Positions 24,203 through 35,700 of a DNA stretch of 64,000 nucleotides are shown here, in pieces (position 1 is the first letter of the stretch; each line of letters opens with the position of its first letter). The stretch is taken from positions 1 through 64,000 of the forward strand of contig JAJUJQ010000008.1 of NCBI GenBank assembly GCA_029265255.1. Reading direction: 5' to 3'. The notes under the pieces are model-generated. The model ran no database searches. It was not told the DNA's origin and was given only the letters and a program-made list of their open reading frames with translations. Both the position numbers and the translations under genes were made by a program. The DNA comes from Spirochaetota bacterium (lineage in GTDB: Bacteria > Spirochaetota > Spirochaetia > Treponematales > Rectinemataceae).

Positions 24203-24897
24203 CTACCTGGTTCTCAATATTCTAGAAGTATCATTCCACTCGATCACCACACCTTGGTTATTGAATGTTACGGTTGAATAGCGGTAGGTCCAGTTTTTCT
24301 TGTCCAAGGCTCTAAAGGCAGAGATACTATTGGGCGTTCCCATGACTTTTTTACTTCTTCCTTTGTCGAACCCACGGTGAGATATGCTTTTTAAGTAGCC
24401 TCGGTAATATTGATGCTGGGTGCTGGTTCGCGAGATTGTGCTGAAAGGGAAGTAGAGGTTTCTTCTGGCCTTGCTGCACTCAAAGTGGAGCTCGGTTCAG
24501 GCTGTGGTGAAGCATTCGTCTCCTTTCTCTCGTTGGGAGTCTCTGGGCAAAGTACAGAAGGAGGTGTAGTCGAAGAAGGATAGACATGGGGAACGTTCGA
24601 ATAAGGATCATGCGCGTAGGGAGCATATGAAGAAGACGGATATGGAGAGGACGTTTGCTCTGGTACGCTGGCTGCGGTCTTTTCTTCTGATGGCTCATTC
24701 GTGGCTTCAGTAGGAATTGCGACAGTGCTGCTGTTCTGGATGAGCGGTTGCTGAGGAACAACTTCAACCGCTGGGGTGTTATCACTGACAGTCTGCGGGG
24801 AAGATGGATTCGCTGCCTTGGAAGTATTAACGTTGCATAGAGGTCCATCGGTGTCGAATCCTTTCAATTTAAAAGTGCGTGGGGAGAATAAATGACG
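24203..24897 (-). pseudogene. Decayed gene: Ser/Pro/Thr-rich protein with C-terminal VGSTKEEV/GTP domain
   Basis: Three pieces read as one former protein. An open frame without a good start covers 24897-24394 and is rich in Ser, Pro and Thr (a linker or surface protein). It ends in TAA at 24391-24393, but the same frame continues with KAYLTVGSTKEEVKK. A frameshift in an A6 run near 24345-24350 is then needed to continue with VMGTPNSISAFRALDKKNW and SRILRTR up to the stop at 24203. The joined VGSTKEEVKK-VMGTPNSI is a familiar small repeat domain. One nonsense codon, one frameshift and a missing start argue for decay. Sequencing error in the A-run could explain the frameshift only. Confidence 0.55.
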
Positions 24898-25015
24898 CTA
24901 AAATTAGAATTAATATTGAAATAGCTATATAAAAATAATTTTAATGCGTTATATTGCCATTTCTATGGCATGCAGGAATATATGCATTTATCGAGTAGCG
25001 GTAAGCCTGTCGTAA

Positions 25016-25780
25016 TTATCTCCTCCACACCCTCTCTCTGTGCCACTGCAGATAGGGCAGGTGGGCGGATTCGATGCGTCGGAGCGCGCGGGGCGTGTCG
25101 AGGCCGAGGTCGCGAAGCTGGCGTGGTGTGAGCGTGGGCGAGGGCAAAAGGTCGCCAGTGTCGCTGAAGGTGATGAGCCCTGCGTCGAAGAGCGCATCGA
25201 GATCGGCGCGGAGCAGAAAGCCATTATGAACATCAAGACGCTCTTGATCTGTCGCGTCTGCCCAGGGTTTAGCGTGGCTTGCGCGCAGAATCTCGGGCAC
25301 ATCGCAGGCGGTGACCGCGCAGCAGCCGTTCCAGTAGATAAGCAGGGCTTCTCGATACACATCCTGGCCAATACGGCGCCTGACGAGGGCTTCTGCCTCG
25401 GTCCCGCGCGCATTGGGATGCTGCTGCAAATATTCCTCGATCTGTGCGCGGTACCTGCGTTCGGGAGCGTCGGGAAGAGATATGGCGAGTTCGGCAGCCC
25501 GGCGCAGCAGCGCTCCCAGTACCTCTCGATCGAAGGCTTCCCATAGGCCTTGAGCTGGGTCGATTATCTGCGCGGCAACCGTCTGGAGCCCGTCTGCGGG
25601 ATAGAGTATGGGCTCAAAGCGCACCAGAAAACCACCTTCATGTTCTGATTCCGTGATGAAAGCACGGTAGCCATGGCGGGCAGAGGCAAGCTCTATCAAC
25701 TCCTGACTCTGCGACACGCAATATTCCCAGCCATTATCGGCACCGGCCTTGCTCACCATGGTCTGCGTCAGCGAGTTCAT
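25016..25780 (-). CDS. HNH endonuclease of the defence operon
   Basis: A 254-residue protein with a C-terminal HNH nuclease domain: RRIGQDVYREALLIYW, then CAVTACDVPEILRASHAKPW (with His169), ERLDVHNGFLL and DALFDAGLI. This is the subtype often found beside restriction and methylase genes. The N-terminal 100 residues are not recognised and may recognise DNA or bind a partner. Its start overlaps the methylase stop (ATGA). The methylase may protect host DNA from this nuclease. It takes the place held by the PLD-type DrmC nuclease in DISARM. Confidence 0.85.
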   Translation of the reverse strand: MNSLTQTMVSKAGADNGWEYCVSQSQELIELASARHGYRAFITESEHEGGFLVRFEPILYPADGLQTVAAQIIDPAQGLWEAFDREVLGALLRRAAELAISLPDAPERRYRAQIEEYLQQHPNARGTEAEALVRRRIGQDVYREALLIYWNGCCAVTACDVPEILRASHAKPWADATDQERLDVHNGFLLRADLDALFDAGLITFSDTGDLLPSPTLTPRQLRDLGLDTPRALRRIESAHLPYLQWHRERVWRR

Positions 25781-28700
25781 AGCTGCACCTCTGCCTGGGC
25801 GTCCCAGGCTTCCAGCACCAGGCGGCGCGTGCGATATTCGCCATAGCGCTTCAGTTCATTCTCTTTGAGTACACGGAAGGTTTCGGATGGATAGTCCGAG
25901 CCCATGACGTCTTCGGGATCGAGGATGTAGCGCAGGTCGTCCCGTGACAGACCATAGAGGCGGGCAAACCAGGCATCGAGCTCAGCCCGGATATACGCAC
26001 GGCGCGCCGGATGGTAAGGGAACGGCGGCAGCCTGTCGGGGCTGAAGGACATATCGAGTTCTGGTGCCGTCACAGGCGGCATACACTCGGGTTTGATGAA
26101 CGGCATGGCTGCGGTCCCCTGTTGCTGGGCAGCGCGATTGGTGCGGTGCGCGCCCAGCACCAGCGCACGCTCGCGCAACTCCATAGAATTCCACAGATCC
26201 TCAGCCCAACCCGAAATATCATAGGCGGTCCAGGTGAGCTCGAAGACGCGCGGTATGATGAAGGCAAGATCCCGCTCGGTGTAGGCATCGGGAGGGAGGA
26301 TGGGGAGTTGTTTGAATACAAAAAAGTTTAAATGAGTGCCCCCAATCTTGTTTCGAGCTACATAATCAAGAACAATAGCGCTAAAATTAGCAACAAGCGC
26401 GCCAGCATATCTTGCTTTCATTTCTTTGGAAAAAATGATTAATGGTAGATTATTCCCCACCCCCACCCTCGGCAGTACGCTCGCGATGGTCGTGCGTTCA
26501 TTAGTTGCGTTTGTAATATCGCGCCACCCCATAAGCCACTTCGGGCAGCGTTGCTCGAGCGCGCGGCCTGCTGCGTCGAGGATATCCGTGTGGCGGGCAA
26601 GGCGCGCGAAGGCCGGCTCAACACCTGGTGCCTCGAGCGCGGTACGCAGAGCGCCCGCGTCGCCCGCGCGCCAGGCCTTGAGTATCGCCGTGGGTGCGTC
26701 TGCCAGGCGTGCGATTACATCCCTTTGGTCCACCCAGTAGCGAGGGCGCACCGTACAATGTGGGTCGGCTTTTTCCTCATCGGTGAGGTCGCGCGAGGCT
26801 GGCTCATTATCTGGAGCGCTTTTCTTTGCCATTTGGGGGTCAAAGGTCGCAAAACGATGGTCAAACTGGTGGATGAGCTTTGCTTCGTACAGCGGCACCA
26901 AGCCCGGGCCAGGGGAGGGGTGGAAGAGGTGGGAATCATTTGCCATATGAAAAAGACTAGCGAATTTTATTCCCCACGGATTGCGTTCTGGGGATCCATC
27001 GCGCGCTTCTTTCCACAAGACTGGCACACGCGAATAGATGCGTTTTGCAATCTCCGCATCCTTCGCTGAGCGTACCACAGGGCAGGTAAGGGTGTTGGGG
27101 TTGATGTTCCTGAAGTCATCGGGGCTTAAGGTTAAGCGCCGTCTTGCATCCTGAAGATCCTCAGTCTGGTGTAGGAAGAACGCAAACTCTGCCGCAGGCG
27201 CAGCCCCAAGGGTCAGGAGAGAGAATTTATAGCTTCTGTGAACGCTTGGGAATATTCCATCTCTGTTTTCAAAATCATAGAGCGACACAAGGCGGCCTCT
27301 AGTCGCGATCTCCGCAAAGAAGTCCTTGGTGGAATTATCCGAGGCGATGCCTGAGGGCACAATAAACCCAGCCCTGCCTGTATCGCTGCGGTGCAGGTGC
27401 AGAAAGAGCTCTGCAAACAGGGCGTACAGGTTGACATCTCCCGTGCCGGTCAGCGGGTACCGGCCTCCCTCAACTCCAGGGCAATGGACAAACTGACTTA
27501 TTGCTTCCGCGATTCTGCGAGCTTCAAGGAATGCTCGATAGAGTGCTTGATCCGGGTCACTACCTTGCGCGAGCTGCGCAATCATGCGATCCCGCACTGC
27601 TTTGGTTGGAGCGTGCGCAATGCTCGGCGCGCGGAATGCGAAGAATTCCTCTTCCTGTAATTTGACTCGTTCCCATGGCGGATTCCCCAGCACACAGTCA
27701 AAACCGCCTCGGGCAAAGACTTCGGGGAACTCGAGCTTCCAATGGAAGAATCGCAAGCGCTCAGACAGCTGTGCTGCGTATTGATCCACACCCGCGCTGA
27801 ATTCGCCAATGCTGCCGCTCCGGGCTGCGCGGGCAACATCCGCGGTGGTCGGCACGGGGACTTCTGGTTTCTTTTCCGCAAAAAACGCGCTGGTCCAGAG
27901 ATCGCAGGCAAAGCGAGCGGCCCTGTACTCCTGACTCTGGAGCAGGTTCTGGTACGCGCGGCGCTTCGCGTCGACATCGTCGAGTGTGTTTTCCGCGATA
28001 GCTTCGAGCCGCCAGTGCAACTGGGTGAGGGCCGCCTCCGTGCGCTCCACGACGGAGCCGAAGAGTTCGTTCTGGCCTCTGGCGATCTCTTTGAGCTCGG
28101 CATTGTTCCTTTTTTTCAATCTGGCTGCATGCTCAGGATCATCACCCGTGAGGGGTTTATAGGCAGAGGGAGGCACTCCTTTTTCCAGCACGGTCAGGTC
28201 GAATACTCCCACCAGCGAATTACCACACCGGATGTGGTGATCGAGGAAGGAGAGCGGCTTGCCTGGCTCGTGGCCTTCCAGCCAGAGCGCGGTGCGGGCA
28301 AGTTCTACTGCCATGGGATTCAGATCTACCCCATACAGGCAGTGCGAAACCACCTCACGCAGGGCATGGCGGTAGTCAGCTGGTGTTACAATGCCATCGG
28401 TGCTGCGTACCGAGGCAAGGCGCTCGGCAAGCCTGCGTCCGGCAGCCAGGAGAAAGTGCCCCGAACCACAGGCTGGATCGCACACAGTGGTGGCGAGGAT
28501 GGCCTCTGCAGGGTGGTTGGGGTTGCGTGCCATGTTGTGTTCCACCACGGGGTCGAGCGTGGTGCGGATGAGCTCATGGACCAGGGATTCGGGGGTGTAG
28601 TAGCTGCCCGTGGTCTTTCGCGCGTTGCCGGCGGTGCAGCTTCCTTCATCGATGCCGATAAAGCTGAACCTTCGCGCCACAAGGTCCACCGACGGAACCA

Positions 28701-29961
28701 GTTCGAGCAAGCTTTCGTACACAGAACCCAGCTCCTCAGGGCCCATATTGCGGTAATCGACCTGCAGGAGCCTGTCTTCCGATTCTGTCCAGCGTAGATG
28801 GTAGATGGCCTCGAGCAGCGCTCGGTTGGAAAGCAGACACGTATCGAGATGCGGGCACTGTTCCTTGCCAAAAAGCCCACCGAGCGCGGGCAGATCCAGT
28901 GCTGGCTCACCATCAGCAAGGGCGCGGAACACGACCTTCATCCCCTCCCAGAGGTCGACATGACGGTTCCCATTCGCGCGTCTGAGGGCCAGGTCGCGCA
29001 GCCGCGCGCAGGAGTAGCCGCGTTCATAGAGCTCGTGAGCCTCTCGTTGCGCATCCTTTGGTGAGCAGAACAGGATGCCTCGCTCCTCAGCGGTAAAGAG
29101 GAACAGAAGCCGATAGATCAGCCTGAGAAGTTCGGTATAATAGGCCTCTTTCGTCAGTGTGCCATGCTCAAGCGAGGTGCGGAGGGTTGCGTTGCCTTCT
29201 CCTTCGCCTGCCAGAAACCCGGAGCCAAGCACCTGGAGCGCGGTTGTGACACCTTTTCGCAAGCCTTCCCGTACTCGGACTCCTTGCTGGGTTCCTTCTT
29301 CCCACCACTGCTGCCAGATTCTTGGCGCGCGGGACGCATGCATGACGCGATAGAGCGCACAGAAATCGGGATAGCGTTGAGTGCCCAGTATCGTTTCGAG
29401 ATCAAATTCCAGCCAGGCTGGCCGTACCAGGGAATTGGATGCCCGTAGCAGTCTGAGACAGCGATGACCCAGGACGATACCCCATGCCGCACCGCCGGCA
29501 TTCAGATATTCCTGCAGCATCTGGGTACCACTTTTGCGGCGCACGCCGGAACCTTCGACGGCAAACCGCTCATCGGGGGTGTCCGCCTCCAGCCCCATGG
29601 GGAGGATCACGAGGGGCACGTCATCTGCGGCCATATGCCAGATAGGATAGGTTTTTCCGCCTCTGTGAGGGGGATCGCAGTCTTTCAGGTTCGCGTAGCC
29701 AAACGCATCGCGCAGCAGTTCCTTTGCGAAGTGAATCGCCGCCTGTGGCAGTGATGTGGCTGCGTATGCGTTCCATATTGATTGTGCAATCTGAAAGGCG
29801 CGACCGAGCTCATCTGTGAGCCTGAATCCCCGGGGAACCGCGTAGTCCCTGTCCAGCTGGGAAGAGGCGGCACCGGCAAGCGCTTTTTCAAGCTGACCAA
29901 TGACAAATACTGTGCCTTCTACGCGGATTGTGTCAAAACTTGCAAAGTTTGTCTGCTTCAT
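25777..29961 (-). CDS. Eco57I-type adenine-specific DNA methyltransferase (DrmMI-like)
   Basis: A 1394-residue large N6-adenine methylase. The SAM-binding motif I is DPACGSGHF at about residues 495-503, preceded by GSYYTPESLVHELI, and the catalytic motif IV is NPPW near residue 760. The first 450 residues are an unassigned alpha/beta region, and the C-terminal part from about 950 looks like target recognition (TaqI/Eco57I type). Size and layout fit the methylase of class 1 DISARM (DrmMI); type IIG and BREX methylases share the core. It starts 9 bases after the SNF2-like helicase gene. Confidence 0.85.
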   Translation of the reverse strand: MKQTNFASFDTIRVEGTVFVIGQLEKALAGAASSQLDRDYAVPRGFRLTDELGRAFQIAQSIWNAYAATSLPQAAIHFAKELLRDAFGYANLKDCDPPHRGGKTYPIWHMAADDVPLVILPMGLEADTPDERFAVEGSGVRRKSGTQMLQEYLNAGGAAWGIVLGHRCLRLLRASNSLVRPAWLEFDLETILGTQRYPDFCALYRVMHASRAPRIWQQWWEEGTQQGVRVREGLRKGVTTALQVLGSGFLAGEGEGNATLRTSLEHGTLTKEAYYTELLRLIYRLLFLFTAEERGILFCSPKDAQREAHELYERGYSCARLRDLALRRANGNRHVDLWEGMKVVFRALADGEPALDLPALGGLFGKEQCPHLDTCLLSNRALLEAIYHLRWTESEDRLLQVDYRNMGPEELGSVYESLLELVPSVDLVARRFSFIGIDEGSCTAGNARKTTGSYYTPESLVHELIRTTLDPVVEHNMARNPNHPAEAILATTVCDPACGSGHFLLAAGRRLAERLASVRSTDGIVTPADYRHALREVVSHCLYGVDLNPMAVELARTALWLEGHEPGKPLSFLDHHIRCGNSLVGVFDLTVLEKGVPPSAYKPLTGDDPEHAARLKKRNNAELKEIARGQNELFGSVVERTEAALTQLHWRLEAIAENTLDDVDAKRRAYQNLLQSQEYRAARFACDLWTSAFFAEKKPEVPVPTTADVARAARSGSIGEFSAGVDQYAAQLSERLRFFHWKLEFPEVFARGGFDCVLGNPPWERVKLQEEEFFAFRAPSIAHAPTKAVRDRMIAQLAQGSDPDQALYRAFLEARRIAEAISQFVHCPGVEGGRYPLTGTGDVNLYALFAELFLHLHRSDTGRAGFIVPSGIASDNSTKDFFAEIATRGRLVSLYDFENRDGIFPSVHRSYKFSLLTLGAAPAAEFAFFLHQTEDLQDARRRLTLSPDDFRNINPNTLTCPVVRSAKDAEIAKRIYSRVPVLWKEARDGSPERNPWGIKFASLFHMANDSHLFHPSPGPGLVPLYEAKLIHQFDHRFATFDPQMAKKSAPDNEPASRDLTDEEKADPHCTVRPRYWVDQRDVIARLADAPTAILKAWRAGDAGALRTALEAPGVEPAFARLARHTDILDAAGRALEQRCPKWLMGWRDITNATNERTTIASVLPRVGVGNNLPLIIFSKEMKARYAGALVANFSAIVLDYVARNKIGGTHLNFFVFKQLPILPPDAYTERDLAFIIPRVFELTWTAYDISGWAEDLWNSMELRERALVLGAHRTNRAAQQQGTAAMPFIKPECMPPVTAPELDMSFSPDRLPPFPYHPARRAYIRAELDAWFARLYGLSRDDLRYILDPEDVMGSDYPSETFRVLKENELKRYGEYRTRRLVLEAWDAQAEVQL

Positions 29962-29970
29962 GGCGTAACC

Positions 29971-32778
29971 TCACAGGGTGGCGGGCAGCAGCACGCAGAT
30001 GCCCACAAGGTCAACCGGCAGGTTGGGTCTGACCTCATAGCGCCCACCGGCTTGGGACGCATCGCGCACACGGGCATGGTCTTCGCGGAGGGTAGCGGCA
30101 CGCTCCTGCGCAAATTGCTCGAACAGGGTTGCATGGTCGTTGTACCAGCATAGCGCTTCCTGAAGATAGGAGATCTTTGCAGGCGTACTCAGGTTCCCAC
30201 TGGGCGGCGCGTCCAGCAGTGCTTCTATTTCAGGAGAGGTGACAATGCGAGGCTCTGTAACGCCTGTTGCAGCGACGGGGAGCGATTCTTCCGCGAGCAG
30301 CTGGCGAACAGAACCAGCCTTAGCATAGGTGATGTCATGGCGAAGGCGGAGCAGATAGATGCGTGTCAGTACCTCGACCTCATCGGTGACAATTACGGCA
30401 GTGCGCCTGAGTACCTCATTGCCGGATGCTGTCTGTTCCAGCGCTGTTTCGAGCACGATATCGGCGATCATTGCGACAAAAGGATTGGAGCGGTGCAGAA
30501 ACTGCGCCTGCTCTGGAGCGGGATACTCGAAGGTGAACAGCGTCTCAGTGGTATATCCAAGCGAGGCAACGCGCTCGCGAACATAGGCAGGCAGCACTGA
30601 GGGATGAAAGCGCAGCAATCCATTCTTTTCGGGCGTCAGAGCGCCGGGCTGCAGGTATGCCAGCGCGGTTTCCAAAAAGCGCCGTACCGCTTTGGCATCT
30701 CCGAGGCTCTGCGCCTGTTTCTGGTATTCTGGCCAGACTTCCTGCGGCTTGATGCGATACTGGGCAAAAATGGTACGAATGGTCTTCATGCGGGCCAACT
30801 CGTTCTGCCATGAAGGATTCTGCGCCACAGGTTCATCGGCAAAATCGAACAATCCCTGCTGGTGCTGGTCAAATTTTGTACGGCGCAACAGCATCGCTTT
30901 CATCTGGGCAAGCCGGGCGGATGGAGTTTCTTCTGGTACCGGCACGTAGATGCCAAGCTCATGCTTGATGGTTTCGGCTTTTTTCATGATCACTTTCAGT
31001 ACAAAGCCGTCCACAGGGCTGTCCGCACCATATATCATGGCGCAGCGCACGATACGCGATTTCTGACCAAAACGGTCGACGCGGCCTTCGCGCTGTTCAT
31101 GACGGGTGGGATTCCATGCAAGGTCGTAGTGCACGACTGCATTGAAGCCTTCTTGGAGGTTGATACCTTCGGAGAGGCAGTCTGTCGCCACAAGGATAGG
31201 CCGGGGGCTTGTCATGAGCGCTTCGATCCTGACTTTGCGCTCTTCTGGGGTATAGATTCCAGTAACCGCATCAACGGTGCAATGTTTAAAACGTTCGCGA
31301 AGGTGTTCGGCAACATAGTCCGCGGTTGCGATGTAGCGGCAGAATACCACTGGCTTAAAGCCATCGTGCAGAAGTTCTTCCAGCGTCTGTACCAAGGCAT
31401 TCAGCTTGGGGTCTCCCGCGCGGCCACGGAGGGATTGTGCCCTGGCAATGAGCCTGGCGAGTCTGGAATCCTGCTCGGTGACAGTAGCGGGCTCTTCGTC
31501 GCTAGCCTCTGCATCGTCCTGGCTTGCGCTGTCGAAAGTTTCGTCCTGGAGCCGCATAAGCGTGAGCTCATCCAACTCCGCGTGGAGTGTTTTCTGCATA
31601 GTCACGACTGCGGCGGCGGGAGAGGAAGAGACACAGCGCAGCATGGACAGCGTCGCATACCAGACGATGAGTTGTTTCTGTTCACTGCTGCCTGCTTCGA
31701 GCGCTTGTGCGCGCGCAATCCAGTACTGGAGGATATCATTGAAAAATGCTTCCCACTCGCCACTGAGGCGGTAGATGACGTCTTTCTTTTCACGTGTTGG
31801 AAATACCGAGTTATCCTGCCATTCCTGGATGTCCTGCCGTCGCCTCTGGATCAAGTAGTGCGCCAGTTCCGCGCGCAGCGAGCGGTCAAGCGCACCTTCG
31901 TCATCGAGATGAAGGTTGGCAAACTCAGGTTTGAGCAGGGAAAGGAGATTGTGGAAGGCGCTTTCTTTGCCGGAGTGAGGAGTAGCGGTGAGCAGCAGCA
32001 AATGGCGGGATTGATTGTCTGCGAGTTGCCTGAGCAACTGATATCGCAGCTGTGTGCTTTTGCTGTTGTCGATGGTGCAGGTGTGGGCTTCATCCACAAT
32101 GAGCATCTCGGGCGCGTTCGCCAGAAAGGCATCGCGGTGGCGATCGCTCTTGATATAATCCAGACTGATCACGAGCGCCTTGTGATAGACAAAAAGCGAG
32201 GCGGTGGGTGGAGTATCACGCTCCAGCCGTGCGACGGTGCCGCCTGTTAATGGCACTGCATCGAGGTGGAACTTTTCCCTGAGCTCCTGAACCCACTGTT
32301 CAACAAGGTGGGGAGGGCAGAGCACCGCAAAGCGATTGATCTCGCCTCGATCGAGCATTTCCCGGATGATGAGGCCCGCCTCTATGGTTTTTCCAATACC
32401 GACATCATCAGCAATAAGCAAGCGAATCACCGGCTGACGCAATGCCATGAGCAGGGGCACAAGCTGATAGGGCCTTGGCTCCACTGCAAGGTGCCCAAAG
32501 CAACGGAAGGGGCCTGCACCAGCGCGCAGCTTGAGCCTGAGTGCGTCGCGCAAGAGGAGCGCGGAGTGGTAGGAACCGGGCTGCCGTGGATCCGGAGGAA
32601 GAAATTGCGCCGGCTCAACGGGATTCAGTTCAAGCCGGGTATCAAGTATCTGGATATCCTCATCCGATCCACCCAGAGGCCGCAAGATCAGGACGGTGTC
32701 TTTTGAATCAGGTTGTACAACCCATTCACGTCGGCGAGCGCAAACCAGGGTGCCGGGTGCAAAGCGAGAGCTGTTCAT
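29971..32778 (-). CDS. SNF2-like helicase (DrmD-like)
   Basis: A 935-residue superfamily 2 ATPase of the SNF2/RapA group. Walker A is ADDVGIGKT at about 123-131, motif II is DEAH at 229-232, TATPHSG is motif III, and QREGRVDRFGQ near residue 568 is motif VI. An acidic insertion (DDAEASDEEP) lies between the two lobes, and the C-terminal 250 residues have no domain I recognise. DISARM class 1 has a helicase of this type (DrmD) directly before its methylase, as here. The start forms a 4-base ATGA overlap with the upstream gene and has a GGAGG site. Confidence 0.85.
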   Translation of the reverse strand: MNSSRFAPGTLVCARRREWVVQPDSKDTVLILRPLGGSDEDIQILDTRLELNPVEPAQFLPPDPRQPGSYHSALLLRDALRLKLRAGAGPFRCFGHLAVEPRPYQLVPLLMALRQPVIRLLIADDVGIGKTIEAGLIIREMLDRGEINRFAVLCPPHLVEQWVQELREKFHLDAVPLTGGTVARLERDTPPTASLFVYHKALVISLDYIKSDRHRDAFLANAPEMLIVDEAHTCTIDNSKSTQLRYQLLRQLADNQSRHLLLLTATPHSGKESAFHNLLSLLKPEFANLHLDDEGALDRSLRAELAHYLIQRRRQDIQEWQDNSVFPTREKKDVIYRLSGEWEAFFNDILQYWIARAQALEAGSSEQKQLIVWYATLSMLRCVSSSPAAAVVTMQKTLHAELDELTLMRLQDETFDSASQDDAEASDEEPATVTEQDSRLARLIARAQSLRGRAGDPKLNALVQTLEELLHDGFKPVVFCRYIATADYVAEHLRERFKHCTVDAVTGIYTPEERKVRIEALMTSPRPILVATDCLSEGINLQEGFNAVVHYDLAWNPTRHEQREGRVDRFGQKSRIVRCAMIYGADSPVDGFVLKVIMKKAETIKHELGIYVPVPEETPSARLAQMKAMLLRRTKFDQHQQGLFDFADEPVAQNPSWQNELARMKTIRTIFAQYRIKPQEVWPEYQKQAQSLGDAKAVRRFLETALAYLQPGALTPEKNGLLRFHPSVLPAYVRERVASLGYTTETLFTFEYPAPEQAQFLHRSNPFVAMIADIVLETALEQTASGNEVLRRTAVIVTDEVEVLTRIYLLRLRHDITYAKAGSVRQLLAEESLPVAATGVTEPRIVTSPEIEALLDAPPSGNLSTPAKISYLQEALCWYNDHATLFEQFAQERAATLREDHARVRDASQAGGRYEVRPNLPVDLVGICVLLPATL

Positions 32779-35700
32779 GCATTGCCTCCTGTGATGCGGG
32801 GCAGATCAGACTGTCTCAGTATGTCAACCCAGTGTGCCACATTGTCGCCAAGTACGATTGCCCGGACACCTTTTTCCTGGAGATACCGCAGCGCTTCAGG
32901 ACCGGGGTCGACACAAAACACCGCGATGCGATCTGCTCGATACAGCGCGTTGCAGCGCCAGGAGCCATTACCAAAGGTGTACTCATAGGTATCGGGAGCT
33001 TTGCAGCCTGCGTCGCGCAGGGCAGCTTGAAGGCGGGCGGTGAGCGGTTCAGCCTGAGTGGTTGAGACAGTGCTCTGAGGTGGGTCATCATCCTCCGGCG
33101 CCATTGAGCCATCGAGAATACTGCCGTTGGCGAGGGCGCAGAGCAGTGCGAGCGCTTCCGGGTTCCGCCGATCGATAAGCTCGTGCTCGGTCTGGTTATA
33201 ATAGGAGAGCAGGCAGTGATAGCACGCAGCGACACAATACTCGTTGTCTGCATTGTGTTGTCTGTTACTGGCTTGCAGTGAGGCGGGGTCAACGATGCCC
33301 GCATGTGGATCGTCGGAAACCTCATAATGCATAATCAGGAGCGCCCTTCTCGCTACTCTCGCAATATCTCTCGGCGAATGAGCGAGGTGTGAGAGCACTC
33401 CAGCACCACCTTCCGCGGATTCATAGAACAAAATAGAGGTTCGATTTTCTGCGGAGGGAAGCGGCTCGGCTGCTAGCTCGGATTCCTCAATCTGGTATGT
33501 CTCCATGATGCCTCGTGCAAGTGCCGCGCCTACCGTTGCAAGCGCCTGTGGCGAGCTCGCATTCCTTAGCCTGAGAATGAGTATGTTTCTGGTGTCTTCC
33601 ACAAATGGAACAATGCGCTGCGATGGTGCGTTTTTAGAAGGGATATCGGGTTCATCCTGTGCTTTGTCTTCATCTCCATTTTCGGATTGTCCCCACATTC
33701 CAGTAGCAGGGTTGATCAGGAAGCCATAGACAGAACGGTTCTTTCGGCGCTTCCAGCCTTTATTGATTCGCCAGAGCGTCGCCGATGGCGCATAGATGAG
33801 TTCGCCAATCGTTTCGCCGTTTGACTGAATCGTACGTTTTTCAACACGAGGCGTTCCGTCACTCGCACGATTGAACTGATATGTTGTCTGCAGATCATAC
33901 CCCTGGCGCTGACGTTCTTCGTCGTTGATGGTGATGCGTTCCACCATGGTGGTCTCAACGGTTTCGATCCGATAGAGACTCTGAATTCTCGTGGTCGGCG
34001 TGAGCACTGCACCACAGTTTTCGCACGTTTCCTGTACTGGATCGGGCTGTCCGTCGGGGCTGAGATGGCCGTACCCGCACTCGCTGCAGATTTTCATATT
34101 GCGAGTAATAAGCTGTATTCCTGCTCCCAATTCCTGCTGAGTTCCTGCGGTAAGCTTGGCTTTGATGACACGGTACATTTTGCCATCGTGATAAATGAGG
34201 CTGCGAGGTCCGAATTCTGTGATACCGAGGAAACGCTGCCGGCTCAGCATAATGCCGCTTTCTTCTGTGCCTCCCGTAAGTCTGCGGGCAGGAATCCATG
34301 CCATGAGCGGGAGGCGTGGGAAGTTGTAACCCGGCAGAAAGCCCTGGCTGGCAAGATACCGATAGATGTAGAAATCGGTATTGAGAGAGGCGCTTACAGA
34401 AAGCAGGACATCGAGCTGTCGCTTTGCATCATTGTAAAGCCTCTGGCCGTTATTGCGCTCTGTTTGAGTGCGTGTATGATCTCTGACAACAACATCGGCA
34501 CGCTGAAGCTGATCGAGGGTGCTGCGGTAGAGATTACGCCAGCGGTCGAATGCCTGATTGAAAGCTGCATAGGAATTCTTGATGACATCCTCCATATACT
34601 TCATGTCGAGCACTGCATTATAGGCACTGTCTGCCTGCCGGATGCTCTCATAAAACGCTAGGGCCGACTGGCGGGCCTGAGTGGTTGTCTGTTCATTCTT
34701 GCATGCGTCTGCGATGTACTGGTGGATTGGATATGAGTCATCGTCCAGATTCAATGATTCTTTGATGCTCGAATGGAGATTTACTTTTGCCGCAGCGAGC
34801 CATTCGGCATGCAGATGGCTTTCGATGAGTTCACGATTGCCGAGATCAAGTGTAGGGGTTTTCACGATACCATGTACCATTTCGCCCGCATGGGAAAAGT
34901 ACCATTGATCATGGGGACTCTGGGATGCGCAATACGTAATCACTAGTGCAGGCTGGCCTGAGCGGCCTGCCCGGCCGCTACGCTGCGCATAGTTGGCCGG
35001 TGTAGGTGGTACATTTCGTAGATACACAACACTGAGTGTTGATATATCGACTCCCAGTTCCATGGTAGGAGAGCAATACAGTACCGGTAATCGCTGGGGC
35101 TCCCTGGTGGGTTCGATGCTTTTCAAATACGCCTGATCCCGTTGAGCAAATCTGAATCGTGCTTCCAAAATCTGGCGGTCACTGTTCTCGATCTGCGCTG
35201 TATGTTCATGTGATTCAAATTCAAAGAAAGGATGGTCAGGCTTGGCGAGCATGGAAGCCACCGCTGGATACAAGGTCTGGAAAAAGCGGTTTTTCAGGGA
35301 TTGCCGGCCATTTGTGCTGTCATTTGGATCAGAACGGCGCCAGATAATGGCATCGCCATTCAGACACCATCCAACGATATAGTTCTCAAGCGGTTGGCGA
35401 TGGACGAGGCCATAATTAGCTGCGCAGGTAAGGGCTGTCTCTATGACCTCTACAAGATCAACGCGGGTTACATTCCTTCCCTGAAATATGCCTTCCTTTA
35501 TGATTCGCTTTACGAGGCTGGACTGGCTGCTTGCAAGCATCGTTGGCACATTGAGATGTGCCAACTGGTTTCCGGTTGCGCCGGTGACAAGAAATTTGGT
35601 GGATTTCAGCTTTTCTTCGGGATCGAAGGTCCAGCGCTCATTGAGATAGTTGTTTGCTTTGTCCTGCACTCGCTTCTGTTCTACTCTATCGAGATAGCGT

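Noticed and set aside
24588..24600. GGGGAACGTTCGA as a possible third LacI operator
   Set aside because: Only one side of the palindrome matches and it lies inside a decayed gene far from any promoter.
27742..28797. Open frame of 351 codons opposite the Eco57I-type methylase
   Set aside because: It is fully antisense to conserved methylase motifs and has no family match.
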